In this document: piece by piece, positions 1 through 8,838 of the stretch
Layout: every line of letters begins with the position of its first letter
Position numbering within the stretch: the first letter of the stretch is position 1
Assembly (NCBI GenBank): GCA_028871475.1
Contig: JAGWMZ010000011.1
Span: 62,001 to 126,000 of the forward strand
Origin: Sphingomonadales bacterium
GTDB lineage: Bacteria; Pseudomonadota; Alphaproteobacteria; Sphingomonadales; Sphingomonadaceae
Length of the DNA stretch: 64,000 bases
Reading direction: 5' to 3'
Notes under the pieces: generated by a model
Told to the model about the DNA's origin: nothing
What the model saw: only the letters and a program-made list of their open reading frames with translations
Databases searched by the model: none
Position numbers and translations under genes: made by a program

Positions 1-97
1 GGGCGTGTCGTCACCCTTCCGCTCTCCCACTTCCCCTTTACTTTGCGGGCCAGTCGTCTAACGGGCCACAGCTTGTATTCTGTCGGAGTGAGTGACC

Positions 98-1225
98 ATG
101 CGTGCCGAGGGGCAGGCCCATATTGACCGGATCGATGCTGCTCTGGCGCTCGTCCGCAAATTCCTGGACTGGGATCGCGCGCTGCGGCGCTTTGACGAGC
201 TGAACGCGCGCGTTGAGGACCCCAAGCTCTGGGACAACCCCAAGGAAGCCGAAGCGGTGATGCGTGAGCGTCGCCGGCTGGAGGCGAGCATTGGCGCGGT
301 CAACAGCATCAGCGCCGAAATGGCCGATGCCATTGAGTTCGTCGAGCTGGGCGAGATGGAAGGCGACGAGGATACGATCGCTGAAGGTCTCGCCACGCTG
401 GCCGCACTGGCCGAGCGGGCCGACAACGACAAGGTGCAAGCGCTGTTGGCGGGCGAGGCCGATGCCAGCGACACCTATCTTGAAGTCCATGCGGGTGCTG
501 GCGGCACCGAAAGCCAGGACTGGGCCGAGATGCTCCAGCGCATGTATTCGCGCTGGGCGGAGCGCCATGGCTACAAGGTCGAGCTGGTCGATTATCACGC
601 TGGCGAACAGGCCGGGATCAAGAGCGCGACGCTGCTGATCAAGGGTGAAAACGCCTATGGCTACGCCAAGACCGAGAGCGGCGTGCATCGCCTCGTCCGC
701 ATCAGCCCCTATGACAGCTCGGCGCGGCGCCACACGTCGTTCAGTTCGGTCTGGGTCTATCCGGTGGTTGATGACAACATCGAGATCGAGATCAATCCGG
801 CTGACCTCAAGATCGATACCTATCGCGCCTCGGGCGCGGGTGGCCAGCATGTGAACACCACCGATTCGGCGGTGCGTATCACCCACGTGCCCAGCGGCAT
901 CATCGTGGCCAGTCAGAACGACCGCAGCCAGCACAAGAACCGCGCCACCGCGATGAACATGCTGAAGGCGCGCCTGTACGAGACCGAACTGGCCAAGCGC
1001 GAAGCTGCCACCAGCAGCGAATACAACGCCAAGACCGAGATCGGTTGGGGCCATCAGATCCGTTCCTATGTGCTGCAGCCCTATCAGCTGGTGAAGGATC
1101 TGCGCACCGGCGTGACCAGCACTTCGCCCGACGATGTGCTGGATGGCGCGCTGGACCCGTTCATGGCCGCCGCGCTCTCGCAGCGGGTGACAGGCGACAA
1201 GGTGGATGTCGAGGACGTCGATTGA
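98..1225 (+). CDS. prfB: Peptide chain release factor 2 (RF2)
   Basis: Class I release factor that reads UGA and UAA and triggers peptide release on the ribosome. The GGQ motif that enters the peptidyl-transferase centre is at about residues 248-250 (GAGGQHVN). The codon-reading tripeptide, SPF in E. coli RF2, is SPY here at about 203-205 (RISPYDSS). At 375 residues it has normal length. I chose the ATG at 98 because GGAG lies 9 bases upstream; the in-frame GTG at 92 is too close to that site. The reading frame is continuous through the LDWD region where E. coli prfB needs a +1 frameshift, so the autoregulatory frameshift is absent. The next gene begins inside or just after the 3' end. Confidence 0.97.
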   Translation: MRAEGQAHIDRIDAALALVRKFLDWDRALRRFDELNARVEDPKLWDNPKEAEAVMRERRRLEASIGAVNSISAEMADAIEFVELGEMEGDEDTIAEGLATLAALAERADNDKVQALLAGEADASDTYLEVHAGAGGTESQDWAEMLQRMYSRWAERHGYKVELVDYHAGEQAGIKSATLLIKGENAYGYAKTESGVHRLVRISPYDSSARRHTSFSSVWVYPVVDDNIEIEINPADLKIDTYRASGAGGQHVNTTDSAVRITHVPSGIIVASQNDRSQHKNRATAMNMLKARLYETELAKREAATSSEYNAKTEIGWGHQIRSYVLQPYQLVKDLRTGVTSTSPDDVLDGALDPFMAAALSQRVTGDKVDVEDVD

Positions 1226-2027
1226 CGATGGCAGCAGGCGGCAGGTGCCAGTGGTAAGGCGGGGACGGGCCTGTGTGGTGCTGCTTGCCGCGCTGGCCCT
1301 TGCCGCCTGTCATCAGACATCGGCCGATCAGGACGATGCAAACCGGCCTCCCGAGGCACGGGGCTTTCCCCGTGCCGAGCGCCCGCTTGCCACCCCTGTC
1401 GCGGAACCGACCAGCGAGGCGCAGCGCGATCGCCATGACGAGGCCGGTTCGGTGATGGATCTGGCCGGCGTGGCGCCGGGCATGTCGGTGGCCGATATTG
1501 GTGCGGGCGAGGGGTATTATACGGTTCGTCTGTCCCCGCGCGTGGGCAAGAAGGGGCGGGTGCTGGCCGAAGACATCGACCCGGCCAGCCTGTCTGATCT
1601 GGGCGACCGTGTCGCGCGCGAGAACCTCGAGAATGTCTCTATCCAGCATGGCGCCGAGGCTGATCCGCATCTGCCCGCAGGCAGTTTTGACCGGATCTTC
1701 ATGGTCCATATGTATCACGAGGTGAGTGAGCCCTACGCTTTCCTCTGGCATTTGCGGCCAGCGCTGCGGCCGGGTGGGCGCGTGGTGGTGGTCGATGAGG
1801 ATGTTTCCGCGTCGGGCCGGCTTGCCGGTCATGGCATTGCGCCGACGCAATTGTTCTGTGAATTTGCCGCGGTTGGATATCGATTGACAGAATTCCTTCG
1901 CAAGCCTGAGATTTCGGGCTATTATGCGGAATTCGAAGCTGCCGGTGCTTTGCCGGTTCCATCCTCGATTCATGCCTGCCGGATGGGGATAGCTCCGGCG
2001 CGCAAGAGTATCGGGGCTAAGGGGTGA
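1206..2027 (+). CDS. SAM-dependent methyltransferase-like protein with lipoprotein signal
   Basis: The body is a class I Rossmann methyltransferase: motif I DIGAGEGYYTVRL, an acidic residue after strand 2 (AEDIDPAS) and a later FDRIFMVHMYHEV segment. It resembles the predicted methyltransferases of the COG4798 type; the substrate is unknown. In front is a basic stretch, a hydrophobic run and the lipobox LALAAC, which points to export and lipid anchoring. The start is uncertain: the ATG at 1206 overlaps prfB by 20 bases and gives a long n-region, while the in-frame GTG at 1251 would place the lipobox Cys at residue 20, a more usual distance. A periplasmic enzyme would have no obvious SAM supply, so either the fold is reused or the signal is misleading. 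Confidence 0.75.
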   Translation: MSRTSIDDGSRRQVPVVRRGRACVVLLAALALAACHQTSADQDDANRPPEARGFPRAERPLATPVAEPTSEAQRDRHDEAGSVMDLAGVAPGMSVADIGAGEGYYTVRLSPRVGKKGRVLAEDIDPASLSDLGDRVARENLENVSIQHGAEADPHLPAGSFDRIFMVHMYHEVSEPYAFLWHLRPALRPGGRVVVVDEDVSASGRLAGHGIAPTQLFCEFAAVGYRLTEFLRKPEISGYYAEFEAAGALPVPSSIHACRMGIAPARKSIGAKG

Positions 2028-2040
2028 AAGAAGAAAACTG

Positions 2041-3447
2041 ATGGGATTCAAGGGTTTGCAGCCGATTCTCTATGGGGGTAGGGAAGTCTGGCCGCTGGTC
2101 GAGGGTGGCAAGGGCGTGGCTGCCACCAACCACGCCAGTTCAGGTGCCTGGGCGGCGGCGGGCGGCATTGGCACGGTTTCGGCCGTCAATGCCGACAGCT
2201 ATGACGCGACCGGCAAGATCATTCCGCAGCTTTACCACGAGCTGACGCGGCAGGGCCGCCATGCCGAGCTGATCCGCTATGCCATCGATGGCGCGGTGGA
2301 GCAGGTGCGCCGAGCCTATGACATTGCCAGCGGCAAGGGCGCGATCAACATCAATGTGCTCTGGGAAATGGGCGGCGCGCAGCAGGTGCTCGAAGGCGTG
2401 CTGGAAAAGACCAGGGGCCTGGTCACCGGCGTGACCTGCGGTGCGGGCATGCCTTACAAGCTGTCCGAGATCGCGGCGCGCTTCAACGTGCATTATCTGC
2501 CGATCGTGTCCTCGGGCCGCGCCTTCCGCGCCCTGTGGAAACGGGCCTATCACAAGGTCGCCGACCTGATGGCGGCGGTGGTCTATGAGGATCCCTGGCT
2601 GGCGGGCGGGCACAATGGCCTCTCGAACGCCGAAGACCCGACCAAGCCGCAGGACCCCTATCCCCGCGTCAAGCAGCTTCGCGAGACGATGCGCGCCGAG
2701 GGAGTTCCCGATTCGGTTCCCATCGTGATGGCCGGCGGTGTCTGGTATCTGCGTGAATGGGAAAACTGGATCGACAATCCCGAACTCGGCACCATCGCCT
2801 TCCAGTATGGCACGCGTCCCCTGCTGACCGAGGAAAGCCCCATCCCCGAGGCGTGGAAGGACCACCTGCGCACGCTGGAGCCCGGTGACGTGCTGCTGCA
2901 CAAATTCTCGCCCACCGGCTTCTATTCCTCGGCGGTGAAGAACCCCTTCCTGCTCGATCTGGAAGCACGCAGCCAGCGCCAGATCCCCTATTCCAAGGTC
3001 GAGGCGGGGGATCACACCGTTCAACTCGACGTGGGCGTGAAGGGCAAGAACTTCTGGGTCACGCCTTGCGATCGCGAACGCGCGCGGGGCTGGGTGGGGC
3101 AGGGCTTCACCGAGGCGCTGCGTACGCCTGACGACACGGTCGTTTTTGTGACGCCCGACACCCGCAAGGAGATCCGCAAGGATCAGGCCGACTGCATGGG
3201 CTGTCTGTCGCATTGCGGTTTTTCGAGCTGGAAGGACCATGACGACTGGACGACCGGCCGCATGGCTGATCCGCGCAGCTTCTGCATCCAGAAGACCCTG
3301 CAGGACATTGCCCATGGTGGCGACATCAACCAGAACCTGATGTTTGCTGGCCATGCGGCCTATCGCTTCAAGCAGGACCCGTTCTATTCGAACAACTTCA
3401 CCCCTTCGGTGAAGCAGCTTGTCGATCGCATTCTGACCGGCGATTGA
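2041..3447 (+). CDS. Nitronate monooxygenase-family flavoprotein with C-terminal Cys motif
   Basis: The N-terminal two thirds look like the FMN-binding TIM barrel of the nitronate monooxygenase / 2-nitropropane dioxygenase family: an early ATNHASSGAWAAAGG segment, VTCGAGMP, PIVSSGRAF, a GGHNGL loop and PIVMAGGVW. These enzymes oxidise alkyl nitronates with FMN and O2, but many members have other or unknown roles. At 468 residues it is about 100-150 longer than typical members. The extra C-terminal part carries Cys385, Cys388, Cys392 and Cys415 (CMGCLSHCGF...SFC), which could bind an Fe-S cluster or zinc. It starts 13 bases after the preceding gene and is probably cotranscribed. The family is confident, the substrate is not. 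Confidence 0.8.
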   Translation: MGFKGLQPILYGGREVWPLVEGGKGVAATNHASSGAWAAAGGIGTVSAVNADSYDATGKIIPQLYHELTRQGRHAELIRYAIDGAVEQVRRAYDIASGKGAININVLWEMGGAQQVLEGVLEKTRGLVTGVTCGAGMPYKLSEIAARFNVHYLPIVSSGRAFRALWKRAYHKVADLMAAVVYEDPWLAGGHNGLSNAEDPTKPQDPYPRVKQLRETMRAEGVPDSVPIVMAGGVWYLREWENWIDNPELGTIAFQYGTRPLLTEESPIPEAWKDHLRTLEPGDVLLHKFSPTGFYSSAVKNPFLLDLEARSQRQIPYSKVEAGDHTVQLDVGVKGKNFWVTPCDRERARGWVGQGFTEALRTPDDTVVFVTPDTRKEIRKDQADCMGCLSHCGFSSWKDHDDWTTGRMADPRSFCIQKTLQDIAHGGDINQNLMFAGHAAYRFKQDPFYSNNFTPSVKQLVDRILTGD

Positions 3448-3456
3448 CCTGTGACG

Positions 3457-3490
3457 GGCCGATGTGTGCTCCTTTCGCAACACATCGGCC
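3457..3490 (+). terminator. Inverted repeat after the nitronate monooxygenase gene
   Basis: A perfect 11-bp stem (GGCCGATGTGT with its complement) encloses a 12-base loop and begins 9 bases after the stop codon. No T-run follows, so it is a weak intrinsic terminator at best; it may protect the mRNA 3' end. Confidence 0.4.
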
Positions 3491-3544
3491 TGCACCCCGC
3501 ACCGCGGGGTTGATGCCTTGGCCGGCTTGCGGATAATAGGCTCC

Positions 3545-4054
3545 ATGCCCAGCCCCCTGTTGACATGGCCGCGCCTGAGCCGCGTTTTCTTTTTGCTCCT
3601 TTCGCTTGCCGCTCTGGTGGACAGTCTGGCCACGCATTTATCCGCTGCGCCGGATCGCAAGCCGCCCTATTGGCAGTCCATTCGCGCTGACGAGGTCAAC
3701 ATGCGTGTTGGCCCCGGCGAGGATTATGGCATCCGCTTTATCTATCACCGCAAGCATCTTCCCCTGCGCGTGCTGCGCATCAAGGAGAACTGGCGTCTGG
3801 TGGAGGACCCTGACGGCGTGCGGGGCTGGATGATCATCAACTTCCTTTCGAGCGAACGCACTGCCACCGTGCGCGGCCGGCAGCCAGCCGAGATGCGCAA
3901 CGGGGCGAGCGATTCGGCCGGGTTGCTGTGGAAGCTGGCGCCCGGTGCCGTGGGTAAGCTGGGCAATTGCGGCCATGGCTGGTGCCAGCTCAATGTCGAC
4001 AATCATGTCGGGTTTGTGCGGCAGGAACGTTTGTGGGGCGTTGGGGAGCCCTGA
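3545..4054 (+). CDS. Exported SH3-domain protein
   Basis: A 169-residue protein with an N-terminal hydrophobic signal segment (FFLLLSLAALV) followed by two bacterial SH3-like repeats. The first holds the typical VNMRVGPGEDY segment and a GVRGWMIINFLS end; the second holds CGHGWCQLNVDNHVGFV. Such proteins act in the periplasm, usually by binding peptidoglycan or other envelope parts; no catalytic residues are seen. I chose the ATG at 3545 because it places the signal peptide at the N-terminus. A start at 3464 would lie inside the hairpin behind the previous gene. The gene is followed by a good + strand terminator. Confidence 0.8.
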   Translation: MPSPLLTWPRLSRVFFLLLSLAALVDSLATHLSAAPDRKPPYWQSIRADEVNMRVGPGEDYGIRFIYHRKHLPLRVLRIKENWRLVEDPDGVRGWMIINFLSSERTATVRGRQPAEMRNGASDSAGLLWKLAPGAVGKLGNCGHGWCQLNVDNHVGFVRQERLWGVGEP

Positions 4055-4144
4055 GGGCAACGCGATAGATGGGTGCGTGCAAGATCGCATCCTTGCGACG
4101 TCAACATTGACGCGCCTCCACCATCGCCCCGTTTCGGACTGACA

Positions 4145-4188
4145 TGAAAAAGCCGCTTTGCGGCGCGTCTGCGTCCATCAAAGCGGCT
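4145..4188 (-). terminator. Intrinsic terminator of the thiolase gene
   Basis: A perfect 10-bp stem (AGCCGCTTTG at 4151-4160, complement at 4179-4188) is followed on the minus strand by TTTTTC. It lies about 60 bases past the thiolase stop codon and is well placed to end that transcript. Confidence 0.75.
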
Positions 4189-4213
4189 CACCTCCGGCCG
4201 AACATGCGGGAGG

Positions 4214-4250
4214 GCTGGGGGCACCGAGCCCCCAGCTTCATTGTTTTTTA
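4214..4250 (+). terminator. Intrinsic terminator of the SH3 gene
   Basis: A perfect 9-bp GC stem (GCTGGGGGC, loop ACCGA) at 4214-4236 is followed on the plus strand by TTCATTG and six T. The T-run overlaps the stop codon of the convergent thiolase gene, so the two convergent genes have crossed terminators. Confidence 0.75.
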
Positions 4251-5435
4251 GATCAGTTCGATGGCGACAGCCGTTGCCTCACCGCCACCGATGCACAGCG
4301 CGGCCACGCCCTTCTTCAGCCCGCGCTTGCGCAACGCGCCCAGCAGGGTGGTGATGATCCGCGCGCCCGAGGCGCCGATCGGATGGCCAAGCGCGGTTGC
4401 GCCGCCATTCACGTTCAGCTTGTCATGGGCAATGCCAAGATCGATCATCGCGAACATGGCGACGCAGGCAAATGCTTCATTCACCTCGAAAAGATCGACC
4501 TCGTCGATCGACCAGCCAGCCTTGGCCAGCACTTTCTTCACGGCGCCGACGGGGGCAATGGTGAAGTCGCGCGGTTCCTGCGCATGGGCGGCGGTGGCGA
4601 CCAGCCTAGCAACGGGTTTCAGGCCCTTCGCCTCGGCGGTGCTGGCGCGGGTCAGGACCAGGGCGGCCGCACCATCGCTGATCGAGGAGGAGGAGGCCGC
4701 CGTGATTGTGCCGTCCTTGGCAAAGGCGGGGCGCAGCGAGGGGATCTTGTCGGGGCGGCCCTTGCCGGGCTGTTCGTCGGTGTCGATCACGACCTCGCCG
4801 GCACGGGTCTTGATCGTGACGGGCGTGATTTCCTCGGCAAAGGCGCCGCTTTCGATGGCTGCCTTGGCGCGGCTCAGCGATTCGATGGTGAAGCTGTCCA
4901 TGCCTTCGCGGGTCAGTTCATAATTGTTGGCGGTAACCTGCGCGAAGGCGCCCATGGCGGCGTTTTCATAGGCGTCCTCAAGGCCGTCGAGCGCCATGTG
5001 GTCATAGACGGTGTCATGGCCGAAACGCGCGCCAGAGCGGTGCTTCTTGAGGAGATAGGGCGCATTGGTCATGCTTTCCATGCCGCCCGCGACCGCCAGA
5101 TCAATGCTGCCGGCGGCCAGTGCCTCACCGGCCATGATCACCGTCTGCATGCCCGAGCCGCACACCTTGTTGACAGTGGTGGCCTGAACGGATTTGGGCA
5201 GGCCGCCCAGAATGGCGGCCTGGCGGGCCGGGGCCTGCCCAAGCCCTGCGGGCAGCACGCAGCCCATGTAAAGGCGCTCGATGTCCTCGGGGTTGACGCC
5301 GGCACGTTCGACGGCAGCCTTGACCGCCGTGGCACCCAATTGTGTTGCCGGTACATCAGCCAGCACGCCCTGCAAGCCGCCGATGGGCGTGCGGGCAAAG
5401 GACAGGATGACGACGGGATCGGAATTCTCAGCCAT
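4248..5435 (-). CDS. Acetyl-CoA C-acetyltransferase (thiolase)
   Basis: Degradative or biosynthetic thiolase that condenses two acetyl-CoA to acetoacetyl-CoA, or runs in reverse. All catalytic residues are present: Cys92 in NKVCGSGM, His351 in ALGHPIGASG and Cys381 in ALCIGGGEA. At 395 residues it has the usual length of the AtoB/PhaA group. It could feed polyhydroxybutyrate or ketone and fatty-acid catabolism; the neighbourhood does not decide. It is monocistronic, convergent with the SH3 gene and divergent from the nuo operon. Confidence 0.95.
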   Translation of the reverse strand: MAENSDPVVILSFARTPIGGLQGVLADVPATQLGATAVKAAVERAGVNPEDIERLYMGCVLPAGLGQAPARQAAILGGLPKSVQATTVNKVCGSGMQTVIMAGEALAAGSIDLAVAGGMESMTNAPYLLKKHRSGARFGHDTVYDHMALDGLEDAYENAAMGAFAQVTANNYELTREGMDSFTIESLSRAKAAIESGAFAEEITPVTIKTRAGEVVIDTDEQPGKGRPDKIPSLRPAFAKDGTITAASSSSISDGAAALVLTRASTAEAKGLKPVARLVATAAHAQEPRDFTIAPVGAVKKVLAKAGWSIDEVDLFEVNEAFACVAMFAMIDLGIAHDKLNVNGGATALGHPIGASGARIITTLLGALRKRGLKKGVAALCIGGGEATAVAIELI

Positions 5436-5682
5436 GGCAGCAAATGCCTTTCAGGATTGTTTGACGTCCTAGGTTCGCGGGCATAATGCTGCGGCGCGAT
5501 ATTGGCATGAGCCTTCAGCGCCGATTCATCGTCCCGTCTCGTCCATAGGTCGGACAGGGGAGGCGAAAGGACAAGGGGCAAATTGGCTTTATCGTTCACC
5601 AAACGGTTCTTCGGCCACTTGCGCATGTCGCGCCGGGGGGTTACGGGCCGCATCAACCCATTCACAACATGCGAGTCAGCCC

Positions 5683-6057
5683 TTGGTCGACCTGTCGCAC
5701 TACCTGCCCATCCTGATTTTCCTGGTCATCGCACTGGGTCTCTCGACGGCATTCGTTTTCCTGCCCCAGGCGGTAGGTCGTCTCACTGGCGCTTATAAGC
5801 CCGAAACCGACAAGCTTTCGGAATATGAGTGCGGTTTTCCCACTTTTGAAGACCCGCGCAGCCAGTTCGACGTCCGCTTCTATCTGGTGGCGATCCTCTT
5901 CATCATCTTCGACCTGGAAGCAGCTTTCCTGTTTCCCTGGGCCGTCAGCCTGAAACAGACGGGCTGGGCCGGGTGGATCACCATGATGGTGTTCCTGGCC
6001 GAACTGCTCATCGGCTTTGCCTATGCGTGGAAAAAGGGAGCTCTGGACTGGGAATGA
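5683..6057 (+). CDS. nuoA: NADH-quinone oxidoreductase subunit A
   Basis: First subunit of complex I; a membrane-arm protein of 124 residues with three transmembrane helices and the conserved loop [10 protein letters not shown] that reaches the quinone channel. The second helix keeps the acidic IIFDLEAAF segment. The start is a TTG: no in-frame ATG lies upstream, and the ATG at 5669 is in another frame. It opens a 14-subunit operon; the stop overlaps the ATG of nuoB. Confidence 0.96.
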   Translation: MVDLSHYLPILIFLVIALGLSTAFVFLPQAVGRLTGAYKPETDKLSEYECGFPTFEDPRSQFDVRFYLVAILFIIFDLEAAFLFPWAVSLKQTGWAGWITMMVFLAELLIGFAYAWKKGALDWE

Positions 6058-6638
6058 GCAACATCAACCCCACCGATCCGATCATGGCGGCCAATGGCCG
6101 CCTGCTCAACCCGCAGACGCTGGCGCCCGCCGTCACGCCTCCTGACGAAGCCTTCTTCAAGGGGCTTCAGCAGGAGGTTTCCGACAAGGGCTTCCTGGTC
6201 ATGCCGGTCGAGGAACTGTTCCACTGGGCCCGCACGGGCTCACTGTGGTGGATGACCTTTGGCCTGGCGTGCTGCGCTGTGGAAATGATCCACGTCAACA
6301 TGCCGCGCTATGACATGGAGCGTTTTGGTGCAGCTCCCCGCGCGTCGCCGCGTCAATCCGACGTGATGATCGTGGCCGGCACGCTGTGCAACAAGATGGC
6401 ACCGGCGCTGCGCAAGGTCTATGACCAGATGTCGAACCCCAAGTGGGTGATCTCGATGGGCAGCTGCGCCAATGGCGGTGGTTATTACCACTACAGCTAC
6501 AGCGTGGTGCGCGGCTGCGACCGTATCGTCCCGGTGGACATCTATGTGCCCGGTTGCCCGCCGACCGCGGAAGCGCTGCTGTATGGAATCATGCAGTTGC
6601 AGCGCAAGATCCGCCGCGTCGGCACGATCGAACGTTGA
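6054..6638 (+). CDS. nuoB: NADH-quinone oxidoreductase subunit B
   Basis: Peripheral-arm subunit that carries Fe-S cluster N2, the last electron carrier before quinone. The four ligands are visible: adjacent Cys73 and Cys74 (LACCAVE), Cys138 (GSCANGG) and Cys168 (VPGCPP). At 194 residues it has normal length. The ATG at 6054 overlaps the nuoA stop in an ATGA arrangement, which suggests translational coupling; a longer in-frame start at 5973 would run into nuoA and is unlikely. Confidence 0.97.
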   Translation: MSNINPTDPIMAANGRLLNPQTLAPAVTPPDEAFFKGLQQEVSDKGFLVMPVEELFHWARTGSLWWMTFGLACCAVEMIHVNMPRYDMERFGAAPRASPRQSDVMIVAGTLCNKMAPALRKVYDQMSNPKWVISMGSCANGGGYYHYSYSVVRGCDRIVPVDIYVPGCPPTAEALLYGIMQLQRKIRRVGTIER

Positions 6639-6650
6639 GGGGCTGAGGAT

Positions 6651-7280
6651 ATGGCTGTTGTGCATGCCGCACCCAAGTGGTCCTCGAACGAGGGCGTGCT
6701 GGACACGTTGAGCGCTTCGCTGGGCGATCTGGTGATTGCCTCGAAGGAAGAGCATGGCGAAATCGTTCTGACGATTGCGCGGGAGAAGATCGTCGAGGCG
6801 CTGACCATCCTGCGCGATAAGCATGCTTATCAGCAGCTGATGGAAATGGCCGGCGTCGATTATCCCGATCGTGCGGAACGGTTCGAAGTCGTTTACATGC
6901 TGCTGTCGCTGACGGCGAACCATCGTTTGCTGGTGAAGGTAAACGCCTCGGAAACCGCGCATGTGCCGACCGTCACCGGGCTTTGGCCGGTGGCTGGTTG
7001 GCTGGAGCGCGAGATTTTCGACATGTATGGCGTGATCTTCGCGGGCAACCCCGATCTGCGCCGCATCCTGACGGACTATGGCTTTGAAGGCCATCCGTTC
7101 CGCAAGGACTTCCCGCTGACGGGCTATCAGGAACTGCGTTACTCGCAGGAAGAGCAGCGCGTGATCTATGAGCCGGTGAAGCTGGCCCAGGATCTGCGCC
7201 AGTTCGATTTCATGAGCCCCTGGGAAGGCGCGCATTACGTTCTGCCGGGCGATGAAAAAGCACAGGGAGACGCCAAATGA
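6651..7280 (+). CDS. nuoC: NADH-quinone oxidoreductase subunit C
   Basis: 30-kDa subunit of the peripheral arm, 209 residues. It has the family signature [12 protein letters not shown] and the C-terminal segment [13 protein letters not shown]. It is separate from nuoD, unlike the fused nuoCD of E. coli, as is usual in alphaproteobacteria. It ends in an ATGA overlap with nuoD. Confidence 0.96.
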   Translation: MAVVHAAPKWSSNEGVLDTLSASLGDLVIASKEEHGEIVLTIAREKIVEALTILRDKHAYQQLMEMAGVDYPDRAERFEVVYMLLSLTANHRLLVKVNASETAHVPTVTGLWPVAGWLEREIFDMYGVIFAGNPDLRRILTDYGFEGHPFRKDFPLTGYQELRYSQEEQRVIYEPVKLAQDLRQFDFMSPWEGAHYVLPGDEKAQGDAK

Positions 7281-8491
7281 CCGGCCTTGTCCTGGAAGAA
7301 TCGCCGACCACCGGCGATGAGATCATCACCAATTACACCATCAACTTTGGTCCTCAGCATCCCGCCGCCCACGGCGTGTTGCGCATGGTGACCGAGTTGG
7401 ACGGTGAAATTGTCGAACGTATCGACCCGCATGTCGGCCTGCTGCACCGCGGCACCGAAAAGCTGATCGAATACAAGACCTATCTGCAGGCGCTGCCCTA
7501 TTTCGACCGGCTGGACTATTGCTCGCCGCTCGGTATGGAGCATTCTTATGTTCTGGCGGTTGAAAAGCTGCTGAACCTGGAAGTGCCGCTGCGCGGCCAA
7601 TATCTGCGCGTGTTGCTTGCCGAGCTGACACGCATCTGCAACCACATGATGAACATTGGTTCGCAGGTGATGGACGTGGGCGCGATGACGCCCATGCTGT
7701 GGTTCTTCGAAATTCGCGAAGACTGCCTCAACTTCTTCGAGCGCGCTTCGGGTGCCCGTATGCATTCGGCCTATTTCCGGCCGGGCGGCGTGCATCAGGA
7801 TGTGCCTTTGAAGCTGCTGGTGGATATCGGCGAATGGCTCGACAAGCGTTTCATCGAACTGTTTGATGATGCCTGCTCCCTCTTCGTCGACAACCGCATC
7901 TTCAAGCAGCGCAACGTCGACATCGGCGTGGTCAGCAAGGAAGACGCGCTGCGCTGGGGCTTTTCGGGTCCCATGCTGCGTGGTTCGGGCATTCCCTGGG
8001 ACATCCGCAAGGCTCAGCCCTACGATGTCTATGACCGTATGGACTTCGAGGTTCCCGTCGGCACCAGCGGCGATTGCTACGATCGTCTCATGGTCCGCAT
8101 CGAGGAAGTGCGGCAGTCTGTGCGCATCATGAAGCAGTGCCTGCGTGACATGCCTGAGGGCCCCGTGATGAGCGACGATCGCAAGGTCGTTCCGCCCAAG
8201 CGTGGCGAGATGAAGCAGTCGATGGAAAGCCTGATCCATCACTTCAAGCTCTACACCGAAGGCTTCCATGTCCCCGCTGGCGAGGTCTATGTGGCGACGG
8301 AAAGCCCCAAGGGCGAATTCGGCGTCTATCTGGTCAGCGATGGCAGCAACAAGCCGTACCGCTGCAAGATCCGCCCCACGGCCTTCAGCCACCTGCAGGC
8401 CATGGACTTCATGACCAGGGGCCACATGCTGCCAGACATCACCGCCATTCTGGGCGCGATGGACATCGTGTTCGGGGAGTGTGACCGTTGA
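7277..8491 (+). CDS. nuoD: NADH-quinone oxidoreductase subunit D
   Basis: 49-kDa subunit that builds the quinone-binding pocket together with NuoB. The signature [11 protein letters not shown] is near residue 23, with the quinone-site His in that loop, and the [10 protein letters not shown] and GSSGDCYDR-type loops follow (here [10 protein letters not shown]). At 404 residues it has normal length. The start overlaps nuoC by four bases. The stop codon overlaps the TTG start of an unrelated small gene. Confidence 0.97.
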   Translation: MTGLVLEESPTTGDEIITNYTINFGPQHPAAHGVLRMVTELDGEIVERIDPHVGLLHRGTEKLIEYKTYLQALPYFDRLDYCSPLGMEHSYVLAVEKLLNLEVPLRGQYLRVLLAELTRICNHMMNIGSQVMDVGAMTPMLWFFEIREDCLNFFERASGARMHSAYFRPGGVHQDVPLKLLVDIGEWLDKRFIELFDDACSLFVDNRIFKQRNVDIGVVSKEDALRWGFSGPMLRGSGIPWDIRKAQPYDVYDRMDFEVPVGTSGDCYDRLMVRIEEVRQSVRIMKQCLRDMPEGPVMSDDRKVVPPKRGEMKQSMESLIHHFKLYTEGFHVPAGEVYVATESPKGEFGVYLVSDGSNKPYRCKIRPTAFSHLQAMDFMTRGHMLPDITAILGAMDIVFGECDR

Positions 8492-8838
8492 GCCATCTCG
8501 CAACCGCCGAGGCCATGCTTGCTGCCTATAATGCGCAGGATGCCGACCTTTACGTGTCCTACATGACCGATGATGCCTGCGAGGCTGGCTATCGCGGTGA
8601 TGTGGTGCGCGAAGGCAAGGAAGGGACCCGCAACGGTCTGGCCGCTGCCTTTGCCAAATGGCCCGAAAACCGCGCCGAGGTCCGCCACAAGCAGGACATC
8701 GGCAATTATGTGCTGATGCGCGAATATGTGACGCGTGGGCCCGCCAGCGACGGTTCGCCGCTGGTGGAGCCTTTCGAGGTCATCGCCATCTATTCGTTCG
8801 AGGGCGACAAGTGCTCTCGCGTGGAGTTCATCCGCTAA
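8488..8838 (+). CDS. SnoaL/NTF2-like protein inside the nuo operon
   Basis: A 116-residue protein that looks like a single NTF2-like (SnoaL) cone: an N-terminal helix ([17 protein letters not shown]) followed by strands ending in the typical [18 protein letters not shown]. Such folds bind small ligands or act as isomerases or assembly factors; no catalytic set is obvious. The start is a TTG that shares four bases with the nuoD stop (TTGA), and the stop shares one base with the ATG of nuoE, so it is translated as part of the operon. It is not one of the 14 standard subunits. Its role is unknown; an accessory or assembly role for complex I is inferred only from position. Confidence 0.8.
   Translation: MSHLATAEAMLAAYNAQDADLYVSYMTDDACEAGYRGDVVREGKEGTRNGLAAAFAKWPENRAEVRHKQDIGNYVLMREYVTRGPASDGSPLVEPFEVIAIYSFEGDKCSRVEFIR

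Noticed and set aside
98..260. Programmed +1 frameshift in prfB
   Set aside because: The frame is open from the ATG through the region; no internal UGA or CUUUGA slip site is needed.
4158..5486. Open frame of 442 codons on the plus strand opposite the thiolase
   Set aside because: The thiolase with complete Cys-His-Cys active site accounts for the region; the opposite frame has no domain.
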